From contig NZ_FWXV01000005.1 of NCBI RefSeq assembly GCF_900176515.1, forward strand, positions 122,507 through 186,506: a stretch of DNA of 64,000 nucleotides, written 5' to 3'. Positions within the stretch are counted from its first letter, which is position 1. Each line of letters starts with the position of its first letter. Below are positions 43,342 to 50,745 of this stretch, piece by piece. A program made the position numbers and the translations under genes. The stretch is from Kibdelosporangium aridum. GTDB lineage: Bacteria; Actinomycetota; Actinomycetes; Mycobacteriales; Pseudonocardiaceae. The notes beneath the pieces were generated by a model. It saw only the letters and a program-made list of their open reading frames with translations, ran no database searches and was not told where the DNA came from.

Positions 43342-43527
43342 TCAAACTGCCTTGGCGTCTGCCTTCTTGGTGTCGCTGTCACGCAGGTAGGTCTCGACCT
43401 CATCGGAGAGACCCCGCTCGGCGCGCGCCATGGCCGCCGTGAGTCCCACACCGATCTTGCCGCCGTCCGCCGAAGCGCCCAACGGACCGCGGGCGAGAAT
43501 CTCGAAGATCTCCCGGATCCTGCTCAT
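43342..43527 (-). CDS. 61-residue soluble protein with a cluster operator upstream
   Basis: Starts at ATG 43527 (AAGGAGGAGTG upstream): MSRIREIFEILARGPLGASA, then DGGKIGVGLTAAMARAERGL and a charged tail. One amphipathic helix, a Gly-rich turn and a second helix are likely. No family recognised. Operator site C lies 45-66 bp before the start, so it probably belongs to the same regulon. Convergent with terC. Confidence 0.6.
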   Translation of the reverse strand: MSRIREIFEILARGPLGASADGGKIGVGLTAAMARAERGLSDEVETYLRDSDTKKADAKAV

Positions 43528-43571
43528 CTGACCTTCACTCCTCCTTGTCGTGTCGATCATTCTGGTCGACT

Positions 43572-43593
43572 GCCTACAGCATACAATCCGTAC
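43572..43593. promoter_or_regulatory. Cluster operator site C (before the 61-residue gene)
   Basis: The core CCTACAGCATACAATCCG shares 12 of 18 positions with site B, including the central GCATAC, and it keeps the flanking GTAC end. On the minus strand it contains TATGCT, a possible -10 box for the small gene. Confidence 0.5.
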
Positions 43594-43908
43594 AAGCGTC
43601 CTGGTCGGTGTGAACAGTCACATCACTCAAGGTGACGAATTGTCACACTTGGCATTGCTTGCGTGCTTGATCTCTGCTAGTCGGATATGTCCGGATTGCA
43701 AGCGTTTGTCCTGCGGTAACAGTGGAGTACCCAGCGCGCCGCGTGACAATCGGATGGTGCCGCAGGCCACGGTCCTGATCGGGTCGCGTTGGTCACAGCG
43801 AACAACGGGTGCATAGCGCTTGCACAGGGTTTAAGCCGTGGTTGAACGCCGTTTTGCCGCCGTCCCAACGGGTCTACCGTGCAATGGGACGTCTAGTTGG
43901 GGGTTGGC
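43594..43908. other. Non-coding stretch before the MarR-like gene, with TGTGA/TCACA dyads
   Basis: No convincing gene in these 315 bp. TGTGA-ACAG-TCACA (43609-43622) and GTGAC-GAATT-GTCAC (43632-43646) are two adjacent perfect dyads that share half-site sequence. They could bind a CRP/FNR-like or other dimeric regulator acting on the 61-residue gene or the MarR-like gene. The remaining sequence shows nothing I can name. Confidence 0.4.
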
Positions 43909-44346
43909 ATGGCGGCCAATGATGAGCTCGTAGCCTGGGTCGAGCGAGTAACCGAGTTCCTGGTGGAAGAGTGGGGCATGCCGCCCATTACCGGCCGCAT
44001 CGTCGGTTGGCTGATGGTCTGTGACCCCGCGGAGCAGTCGGCGGGGGAGATCGCCGACGCCATCAGGGCATCCCGGGCGTCTCTGACGTCGAACATGCGG
44101 TTTCTGACCAGCGTGGGACTGGTCCGCCGAACTCGCAGGCTCGGTGACCGGACGGCGTACTACCGCATCGAAGACGACGCCTGGCACAAGGTGATCCAGC
44201 GCAAACTCGACAGCCTCGGCGCGTTCGGCGAGATCGCCGACGAAGGCCTCAAACTGGTCGGCGACAGCGAACGCATCCACGCCGCCCACAAGTCGATGCT
44301 GTGGCTCAAGAGCCTCGCCGAACTCCGCCCCCGGACCGACGCCTAG
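43909..44346 (+). CDS. GbsR/MarR family transcriptional regulator
   Basis: A 145-residue winged-helix protein: VEEWGMPPITGRIVGWLMVCDPAEQSAGEIADAIRASRASLTSNMRFLTSVGLVRRTRRLGDRTAYYRI. This is the actinobacterial GbsR-like group that often controls a neighbouring MFS exporter. Starts at ATG 43909. It converges with the MFS gene, the two stops overlapping by 4 bp. Confidence 0.85.
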   Translation: MAANDELVAWVERVTEFLVEEWGMPPITGRIVGWLMVCDPAEQSAGEIADAIRASRASLTSNMRFLTSVGLVRRTRRLGDRTAYYRIEDDAWHKVIQRKLDSLGAFGEIADEGLKLVGDSERIHAAHKSMLWLKSLAELRPRTDA

Positions 44347-45525
44347 CCCTTGCGGGCGGCGGCAACGGCGGCGGGTACGACGGCGAGTGCCAGGATGCCG
44401 CCGCTGATGGCCAGAAACGGGTAGCTCGCGGCGGTGACCACAAGACCTGAAGCCATGCCCCCGGCAGCGCCTGCGATGGCGATGGAGACGTCGACCGTGC
44501 CTTGGACCTTCGCGCGGGTGGCCAGCGGGGCGGCGTCGGTGATGATCGCGGTGCCTGCGACAAGGCCGAAATTCCAGCCGAGGCCCAGCAGGCCGAGCGC
44601 CACCGTGTACTGCGCGATCGAGTCGATGGGTGCTGTGGCGGCAACGACTCCGGAGAGCAGCAGGATCAGTCCGGAAGCCGCGGCGATCGTGCGGGGACCG
44701 TGGCGGTCGACGAGCCAGCCGGTCAGTGGGGATGGCAGGTACATCGCGCCGATGTGGATGGCGATGACGAAGCCGGAGGCGGCGGTGTCGTGGCCGTGGT
44801 CGTGCATGTGGACGGGTGTCATCGTCATGATCGCGACCATGATCAGCTGGGTGACGGCCATGACCAGCGTTCCGAACAGCACGCCGGAGCCGTGACCTTC
44901 GACCGCAGGAGGCGCTTCTTCGGTGCGTGCCAGCAACAGCGGGTCGGGGCGTAACCAGACGGTCAGGATCAGGGTGGCCATCGCATAGGCGCACCCCGCG
45001 AGAACGAACGGGCCCGCCAGGCGAGGGATGCCTAGGGCCTCAGTGAGACCGCTGGTGAGCGCCGCGAGGTTCGGGCCCACCATGCCGCCGAGAGTGGTGG
45101 CGACGAGCACGGTCGACACCGCGCGTGCTCGTCGCGTTGGGGTTGCCAGATCGGCTCCGGCGTAGCGGGCTTGCAGGTTCGTGGCCATGCCGGCGCCGTA
45201 GACGAACATCGCGAGTAACAACAGCGCGGGGCTGTCTACGACGGCGGCGGCCACGACGCCCGCGCTGCCGACAGCACCGGTCAGGTATCCCGCAGCGAGG
45301 CCGGGGCGTCGGCCTCGGTGCTTGGGAGATACGGCCGACCGCCACGGCCGCCAGTGCGGCACCGGCTGTCGATACCGCACTGGACAGGCCGACAAGGCTG
45401 GTGGAGCCGAGCATGTCCTGTGCGAGCAAGGCGCCGACGGCCACTCCTGCCGCCAGCCCGACCCCGCTCAGGACTTGCGCGGCGACCAGGACACTCAGGA
45501 TCCGGTGCTGCGTCTGGACGATCAC
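44343..45525 (-). pseudogene. MFS transporter gene with a one-base frameshift
   Basis: The GTG at 45525 opens a normal MFS N-terminus (ILSVLVAAQVLSGVGLAAGVAVGALLAQ ... AVAVGRIS). The frame is then lost, while the next frame continues KHRGRRPGLAAGYLTGAVGSAG and runs 300 residues to ARKG at 44343. Removing one C from the CCC at 45324-45326 (minus strand) joins them as GRIS-KHRGRRPG, the usual loop 2-3 motif of the superfamily. Either a real inactivating indel or a sequencing error in a short homopolymer. The full protein would have about 393 residues and 12 helices. Confidence 0.85.
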
Positions 45526-45530
45526 AGAAG

Positions 45531-46283
45531 TCAGTCCAGGTCCAGGCGATCGACCAGGCCGGCTGTCGTGAAGGCGGCGACGAGGTCGTCACGGCCTTCG
45601 GTGAAGTGACCCCAGCTGTCGTAATGGACGGGCACTACGCGGCGTGCGCCGAGGACCTTGGCGGCCTCCGCGGCGTGCGCGCTGTCGAGGACGATTGGCG
45701 CGCCGTCGAACAGGACGCTGATGCGAGGGGCGCCGGCGAAGAGGATGGCGGTGTCCACTGGGCCGAAGCGTTCGGCGATCTCGCGCACCGCGTCGAGCGA
45801 GGCGTTGTCGCCGCTGACATACACCGTCGGCAGGCCCGGCCCGGTCAGGACGAATCCGACGACTTGGCCGGTGACCGGTTCGACCTCTTCGCGTGGGCCG
45901 GGGCCGTGGATGGCGGGCACGCCCGTCACGGTGACGCTGCCCAAATCGACCGACTCCCAGTCGGCGAGGCCTTTGGCCTTGCCGCCCAGGCGTTGTGCGC
46001 CTCCCGGTGTCGTGAGGGTGAGGGGGACGTCGGCGAGCAGGGCTCGACCGGAGTTGTCGAGGTTGTCGGGGTGCTCGTCGTGCGAGAGCAGGACCACGTC
46101 GACGTGCCCGAGATCGGCGATGCTGCCCGACGCGGGTGCGGTCTTGGTCAGGATCCGGCGGCCGTCTCGCTCGTAGTCGCCGGGAGCGTCGAAGGTCGGA
46201 TCGGTGAGGAACCGCAGCCCGCCGAACTCGAAGAGGGCCGTCGGGCCGCCGAACACGCGGACAGGGATCGATGCCACGAACAT
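45531..46283 (-). CDS. Metallo-beta-lactamase fold hydrolase (UlaG-like)
   Basis: A 250-residue protein: VFGGPTALFEFGGLRFLTDPTFDAPGDY, LLSHDEHPDNLDNSG (the HxxxxDH-like metal motif, here SHDEHPDN), VPAIHGPG, YVSGDNAS and VPVHYDSWGHF. This is the family of L-ascorbate-6-phosphate lactonase-like hydrolases. Starts at ATG 46283 with GAGGAG upstream. It is divergent from the CGNR regulator gene, with three operator-like repeats between, and precedes the broken MFS gene by 5 bp. Confidence 0.88.
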   Translation of the reverse strand: MFVASIPVRVFGGPTALFEFGGLRFLTDPTFDAPGDYERDGRRILTKTAPASGSIADLGHVDVVLLSHDEHPDNLDNSGRALLADVPLTLTTPGGAQRLGGKAKGLADWESVDLGSVTVTGVPAIHGPGPREEVEPVTGQVVGFVLTGPGLPTVYVSGDNASLDAVREIAERFGPVDTAILFAGAPRISVLFDGAPIVLDSAHAAEAAKVLGARRVVPVHYDSWGHFTEGRDDLVAAFTTAGLVDRLDLD

Positions 46284-46287
46284 TCTC

Positions 46288-46340
46288 CTCACGGATGAAG
46301 AAGGAACTATCCGTGAGAACCGTAGCCGCATCTCACGGAT
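46288..46340. promoter_or_regulatory. Three CTCACGGAT operator repeats in a divergent promoter
   Basis: CTCACGGAT at 46288-46296, its inverse ATCCGTGAG at 46309-46317, and CTCACGGAT again at 46332-46340. The spacings of 21 and 23 bp from start to start are close to two helical turns, so all sites face the same side. They lie between the hydrolase and the CGNR regulator, which is the likely binder. Confidence 0.68.
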
Positions 46341-46365
46341 AGACGCAAGCGTTACCATGAGAACC

Positions 46366-46938
46366 ATGACCGAGCTGCCGCCTGCGCCGGGTGCGGAGCG
46401 ATACCTCGCCCTCGACTTCGTCAACAGCGCCATCGCGCTGCCAGGCGGGCAGTTCACCGACCTGCTGGGCACGCCGAAGGCGGCGAACCAATGGCTCGCC
46501 GAGCGTGACCTCGCTCCGGCCGACGCCGGGGTGCAGGAGATGTGCGCGGCGCAGCTGCGCTCCTTGCGTGAGCACATCCGGTCGTTGTTCGCCGCCCGTG
46601 TCGCGGGAATCCCCGCGTTGCCGTCGGCGCTGTCCGCCGTCAATGACGCGCTGAGCAGGGCGCCGTCGGCCGCTTTGCTGTACTGGGACGAGAAGAACGG
46701 GCCTTATCGCGCAACTGCGTGTCCTACCAACGAGATTCTCGACCGCGCCCTCGCGATCCTGGCGGCCAACGCCGCAGACCTCCTCACTGGCGCCGACGCC
46801 GAGTCCCTCGCCGCATGCGATTCGCCTCCGTGCAGTCGCTACCTGCTGCGCCACGGTCGCAGGCACTGGTGTTCCACGCGGTGCGGCGACCGGGTCCGTG
46901 CCGCTCGTGCCTACGCCCGGCGGGTCGGGCAAAAGTAA
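46366..46938 (+). CDS. CGNR zinc-finger (ABATE domain) regulator
   Basis: A 190-residue protein. The ABATE ligand domain (residues 1-140: PGAERYLALDFVNSAIALPGG, WLAERDL) is followed by a C-terminal zinc finger (CDSPPCSRYLLRHGRRHWCSTRCGDRVRAARAYAR) in which the CGNR motif reads CGDR. These are putative stress-responsive DNA-binding proteins. An ATG at 46357 in the same frame is an alternative start. Likely controls the divergent hydrolase-MFS unit. Confidence 0.85.
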   Translation: MTELPPAPGAERYLALDFVNSAIALPGGQFTDLLGTPKAANQWLAERDLAPADAGVQEMCAAQLRSLREHIRSLFAARVAGIPALPSALSAVNDALSRAPSAALLYWDEKNGPYRATACPTNEILDRALAILAANAADLLTGADAESLAACDSPPCSRYLLRHGRRHWCSTRCGDRVRAARAYARRVGQK

Positions 46939-47318
46939 AGAAAAAGTGTTGTCCCGGGTGCCGGGAATGTGGTTCCATGGTTTTGAAAAAGGGAAAGTCA
47001 TTCGTTGGTAAAACGTTCATGTGATCATCAACCGGACAAAAGAGCCGATTTGCCTGCATTTTTGTCCCGTTTTCCTGAATTGCGTTGAACGTGAGATAAT
47101 CTCATCGAGAGAATCCTGGACTTTGCCGGTGATGAGGGCCACTATCGTCATCAGACCCCATTCAGTATGCAATTCGTCGCAGAGAGTGCGGTCGGTCGCG
47201 GTGCTGCGCCAAGTCGGGTGACACCGTGTTTGGCGTTGGTGGACAGCACGCACGCCGGCCTGCGGTCGTGGGCGCCGTAAATCCAATCCGATTCTGAAAG
47301 ATCGGTCGGGAGACTTGT
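46939..47318. other. AT-richer intergenic region upstream of the OFA transporter
   Basis: No convincing gene in 380 bp. The first half is notably A/T-rich for this genome (for example AAAGAAAAAGTG and TTTTGAAAAAGGG). It contains the 13-bp dyad TGAGATAATCTCA (47092-47104), which may also provide a GATAAT -10 box. Operator site F follows at 47158. The long leader suggests either a complex promoter or an untranslated RNA; neither is shown. Confidence 0.5.
47158..47179. promoter_or_regulatory. Cluster operator site F (before the first OFA transporter), weaker match
   Basis: The core CATTCAGTATGCAATTCG shares the left half ATTCAGTAT with site A and 10 of 18 positions with site B. It lies 140-161 bp before the transporter start. 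Confidence 0.42.
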
Positions 47319-48677
47319 ATGGCGACCAGTTTCAAACAGATCACGGACAGCAATGGCCGGGTCTATCGCATTGGTGAGACACCAGAGGACCTGATGGGCC
47401 GTTCGCGCGGCTGGATGGTGTTTCTTCCGTGGATCGCAATGATGGCTGTGAGTGTTTTCGAGTATGGGTGGGGTGCTGCCGAGGACATATTGGAGCAGGC
47501 CCATGGCTGGACGGTGAACAACGCGTTCTGGCTGGCCAGCGTATGGGCGATCTTTCAAGCGGCCGTCGCGTTCCCGGCGGGCAGGCTGCGTGAGAAGGGC
47601 ATCGTGTCCGCCCGGGCGGCCATGATCGTCGGCGCGATCTGCAGCGGCATCGGCTACTTCACCATCGCCCACTCCGGCAACCTGGTGCTGGCGTTCATCG
47701 GCTACGGCGTCCTCGGCGGTGTCGGCGCGGGATTGGTGTACGCCACCTGTATCAACATGGTCGGCAAGTGGTACCCGGACAAGCGCGGTGCCCGAACCGG
47801 CTTCGTCAACGGCGGGTTCGCGTACGGCACGTTGCCGTTCATCTTCATCTTCGCGTCGTTCCTGACGCCGACCAACTTCACCGTCCTGCTCGACCTCGTC
47901 GGCGTCTACATGCTGATCGTGGTGGGTGTGTGCGGCATGCTGTTCCGTGACCCGCCGAAGAACTGGTGGCCTGCCGAGGTCGACCCGCTGACCGCGACAA
48001 GCGGTAAGAACAAGAACCTGGCCAAGAACCCGCCCGCGGTACGCCAGTACACCCCGGTGGAAGCCATCAAGACCGGCATGCTGCCGCTGATGTGGATCAC
48101 CCTGGTGGTCATCGGTGCGGTGTCCCTGTTCGGCATCAACTTCCAGGTGAAGTTCGCGCAAGCCAGCGGGTTCGGCGCGTTCGTCGCCGCCGCTTCGGCA
48201 TCCGCGGTCGCCTTGATCAACGGCATCGGGCGCGGCCTGTGCGGCTGGCTGTCGGACAAGCTGGGCCGCAAGCAGACGCTGACCCTGGTGCTGCTGGTCG
48301 CCGCGGTCGCGCAGTTCGGCATGCTGTTCGCGGGCAACACCGGCAACCTCTGGCTGTTCATCTTCTTCGCGTTCGTCGTCGGCTTCGGCGGCGGTGCGTT
48401 CTACCCGATATTCGCCACGTTGGTGCCGGACTACTTCGGCGAGAACAACAACGCGTCCAACTACGGCCTGGTCTACAGCGCCAAGCTGGTCAGCGGTGTC
48501 TTCGGCGGTGGCGTGGCCGCCGCGATCGTCACGGGGTGGGGCTTCACCGGTGCGTACGTCCTGGCCGGCTGCCTGGCGTTGCTGTCAGCGGTGATGACTT
48601 TGTTCCTGCGGCAGCCTGGACGCAAGAAGGTCGACGAGACACACGAACAGCAGGCGCCGGTTCTTGCTGTGTCATAA
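47319..48677 (+). CDS. MFS transporter of the oxalate/formate antiporter (OFA) family
   Basis: A 452-residue, 12-helix carrier. Typical OFA features are RSRGWMVFLPWIAMMAVSVFEYGWG, GVGAGLVYATCINMVGKWYPDKRGARTGFVNGGFAYG, FRDPPKNWWP, ALINGIGRGLCGWLSDKLGRKQT and FGGGAFYPIFATLVPDYFGE. Characterised members exchange oxalate for formate. Starts at ATG 47319 with GGGAGA. It resembles the second OFA gene at 50746. Its place in the formyl-CoA region supports carboxylate exchange. Confidence 0.88.
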   Translation: MATSFKQITDSNGRVYRIGETPEDLMGRSRGWMVFLPWIAMMAVSVFEYGWGAAEDILEQAHGWTVNNAFWLASVWAIFQAAVAFPAGRLREKGIVSARAAMIVGAICSGIGYFTIAHSGNLVLAFIGYGVLGGVGAGLVYATCINMVGKWYPDKRGARTGFVNGGFAYGTLPFIFIFASFLTPTNFTVLLDLVGVYMLIVVGVCGMLFRDPPKNWWPAEVDPLTATSGKNKNLAKNPPAVRQYTPVEAIKTGMLPLMWITLVVIGAVSLFGINFQVKFAQASGFGAFVAAASASAVALINGIGRGLCGWLSDKLGRKQTLTLVLLVAAVAQFGMLFAGNTGNLWLFIFFAFVVGFGGGAFYPIFATLVPDYFGENNNASNYGLVYSAKLVSGVFGGGVAAAIVTGWGFTGAYVLAGCLALLSAVMTLFLRQPGRKKVDETHEQQAPVLAVS

Positions 48678-48691
48678 GGACTTCCTGGTCG

Positions 48692-48763
48692 GGAGCGCGC
48701 CATCTCCGCGCTCCTGGCCGGGATTCGGGCATCTCCCCCTTGCCTTGAGCGGCCAAGGGGGAG
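48692..48763. terminator. Two hairpins between convergent OFA and GntR genes
   Basis: GGAGCGCG/CGCGCTCC (48692-48714, 7-nt loop) and CTCCCCCTTG/CAAGGGGGAG (48733-48763, 11-nt loop). Both are perfect and lie between the two stop codons, so they can terminate transcription from each side. Confidence 0.75.
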
Positions 48764-48776
48764 AAGCCGTGCGAGC

Positions 48777-49514
48777 TTATTCCGACTCGGCGACGCGCTG
48801 GTCGTGGTACGCCTGGCGGGTCTTCTCGGTGTGCCGGTTCATGATCATGGCCGCCAGGTCCGTGTCGTGCGCGGCGATGGCCTTGATCAGCTCGGCGTGT
48901 TCGGCCCATGCGTCGTGGCCGCGAGGACGAGCGATCGGCCGGTAGTACCACCGGACCCGGCGCTCGACCAACGCGATGTGCTCGGCCAGCACGGCGTTCC
49001 CGGAGATCTCGGTGATGTACGCGTGCAGCGCCGCGTTGGCCGCGGTCATGCCTTCCGCGTCATCGGTTTCCACCCGGGCTTCGCCTTCGCGCTGCAGCTC
49101 CCACAGCCGCTCGATTTCCTCCTCGGTGGCCCGGCCCGCCGCCAGCCGCGCGGAGTGCGTCTCCAGCACCGAACGGACGCTCAGCAGCTGGTCGGCTTCT
49201 TCCTCGGTCGGCGTGTGCACGAACGCGCCCTGCGCGGGACGAAGGTCGACCCAGCCCTCGGTTTGCAGGCGCTGCAACGCCTCGCGCACCGGCTGCCTGC
49301 TGACTCCCAGGTACTGGGCCAGTTCCAGCTCGACCAGATGCTGACCTGGCTGCAGGGTGCCGTTGATGATCAGCTCGATCAGCGCGGTGTGGACGGCTTC
49401 GCGCAGCGGAGCGGGCCGCTCGACCCGTTGGGTGGCGGCCCCGCTCAACGCACCACGTCCACCCCGTTTGCCGCCCCCGAGTGACTCGGGAAGCTGGACC
49501 GCTGGCTCGTTCAC
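48777..49514 (-). CDS. GntR family regulator, FadR/FCD subfamily
   Basis: A 245-residue regulator. The winged helix is at about 35-100 (PLREAVHTALIELIINGTLQPGQHLVELELAQYLGVSRQPVREALQRLQTEGWVDLRPAQGAFV). The FCD all-helical domain (about 108-230) has metal/ligand residues in VRSVLETHSARLAA, NAALHAYITEISGN and HAELIKAIAAHD. FCD regulators bind organic acids and typically recognise GTAT/ATAC half-sites, matching the recurrent operator of this region, so it is the best candidate for the cluster regulator. Starts at GTG 49514. Confidence 0.9.
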   Translation of the reverse strand: MNEPAVQLPESLGGGKRGGRGALSGAATQRVERPAPLREAVHTALIELIINGTLQPGQHLVELELAQYLGVSRQPVREALQRLQTEGWVDLRPAQGAFVHTPTEEEADQLLSVRSVLETHSARLAAGRATEEEIERLWELQREGEARVETDDAEGMTAANAALHAYITEISGNAVLAEHIALVERRVRWYYRPIARPRGHDAWAEHAELIKAIAAHDTDLAAMIMNRHTEKTRQAYHDQRVAESE

Positions 49515-49636
49515 TGGGACTCCAATCCACAGAATCCGGAAAGTCTGCCGCTACGCGAATACTTCAATGACGACGTTCGTGCCCACGACGACACAGCGGC
49601 TGGGCCTCCCCGATTGTGCCATGCCCGGATGGCACG

Positions 49637-50671
49637 ATGATCATTGTAAAGCGCGTGGTGAAGGTGCGATTGTTGCCTTCGCCTGAACAAAAGGCCGCGT
49701 GGGCAGACGCCTATGCCGCCCTCCATGCCAAGGTACGGGCGGGCAACTATGGTGCTCCAGGTTGTGTCCGACGTCGCAAGGTCGAGACCAACCCGATCCG
49801 ATTCCGTGACGACGCAGCGCAACCTTTTGACGCGCGGTGTCTTTCGTGGCAACTGCATGCCCCTGGCAGGGGCGGCACGGTGTCCATCTGGACGGTCGCT
49901 GGACGCATGCGCGACGTGCGGCTTCTGGGCAGTCCCATGGATCTTGCCCGGCTGGCAGCGACGAAGATCGGTCAAACCGATCTGGTTCTCCGTGACGGAT
50001 ACCTGTTGTTGTACGCCGTCGTCGATGAGCCTGAGGCGCCGAGCCAGATGCCTGTGAACGGCTTTCTGGGTGTGGACCTTGGAATCGTCAATATCGCCAC
50101 CACGAGCGACGGTCACCGCGCCACCGGAGGACGCCTCAACCGGTACCGCAACCGGCAACTTCGGATGCGCAAACGGTTGCAGGCGAAGAAAACCGCGTCT
50201 GCCAGACGCCTTCTCAAGAAACGACGCCGCCGTGAGGCGAGATTCGTCGCTGACTTGAACCATCAGATCAGCAAAAGCATTGTGGCCGAGGCTGAACGCA
50301 CCGAACGCGGTGTCGCTGTCGAGCGGTTGACGGGGATCCGTGCTCGGGTACGGCTTCGCAAGTCCCAACGGGCCACAGTGCACTCTTGGGCGTTCGGGCA
50401 GCTTGGCAAGTACCTTGAATACAAGTCCAGGCGTGCGGGTGTCGCGTTCGTGCAAGTCGATCCTGCCTACACGTCCCAGACGTGCTCTCGGCCGGGATGT
50501 GGCTACGTGGACAAGAAAAACCGGCGCACCCAAGCGCTGTTTGTCTGTGTGCGGTGTGACTTCGTTGGGCACGCCGACCACAATGCGGCACGCAACATCG
50601 CTGAGCGAGGGGTTGCGCGCTGGGGCGAAGCCATGCGTCCGTACGCAGCGCCCATCCTGGCACCCAGCTAG
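49637..50671 (+). CDS. tnpB: TnpB RNA-guided nuclease-like protein, N-terminally shortened
   Basis: A 344-residue OrfB/TnpB protein. RuvC catalytic residues are intact: Asp147 (GVDLGIVN), Glu229 (VAVERLTGIR) and Asp314 (GHADHNAARN). The zinc ribbon uses Cys283, Cys288, Cys304 and Cys307. The N-terminus is normal to PSPEQKAA and then jumps to ADAYAALHAKVRAGNYG, so about 60-70 residues of the WED/REC region found in full-length actinobacterial relatives are missing in frame. Guide RNA binding may be altered. TnpB acts as an RNA-guided nuclease that favours element retention. Confidence 0.88.
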   Translation: MIIVKRVVKVRLLPSPEQKAAWADAYAALHAKVRAGNYGAPGCVRRRKVETNPIRFRDDAAQPFDARCLSWQLHAPGRGGTVSIWTVAGRMRDVRLLGSPMDLARLAATKIGQTDLVLRDGYLLLYAVVDEPEAPSQMPVNGFLGVDLGIVNIATTSDGHRATGGRLNRYRNRQLRMRKRLQAKKTASARRLLKKRRRREARFVADLNHQISKSIVAEAERTERGVAVERLTGIRARVRLRKSQRATVHSWAFGQLGKYLEYKSRRAGVAFVQVDPAYTSQTCSRPGCGYVDKKNRRTQALFVCVRCDFVGHADHNAARNIAERGVARWGEAMRPYAAPILAPS

Positions 50672-50711
50672 GACGGCAGCAGCGAGCCTATTGGCGGACC
50701 TGGAGTCGGGC

Positions 50712-50734
50712 GGCGGGCCATGCGCCTGCCCGCC
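50712..50734 (+). repeat. Right-end hairpin of the IS1341-type element
   Basis: GGCGGGC and GCCCGCC flank a 9-nt loop, 40 bp after the tnpB stop. The 3' end of tnpB through this region is where the omega (right-end) guide RNA would be encoded. Confidence 0.5.
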
Positions 50735-50745
50735 ACGGCGCGGGT

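Larger units (their letters stand above)
49616..50734 (+). mobile_element. IS1341-type (IS605 orfB-only) element
   Basis: A tnpB gene without tnpA. The left side has a perfect subterminal hairpin GTGCCAT-GCCCGG-ATGGCAC (49616-49635) next to the gene start. The right side has a GGCGGGC/GCCCGCC hairpin (50712-50734) after the stop. IS605-type elements have such hairpins instead of terminal inverted repeats. The exact ends cannot be fixed without an empty site. It lies between the FCD regulator and the second OFA gene. Confidence 0.65.

Noticed and set aside
46939..47318. Short open frames on both strands in the A/T-richer gap, including a minus-strand frame of about 90 codons
   Set aside because: No ribosome site, unnatural composition in part of the frame, and overlap with the likely promoter of the OFA gene.
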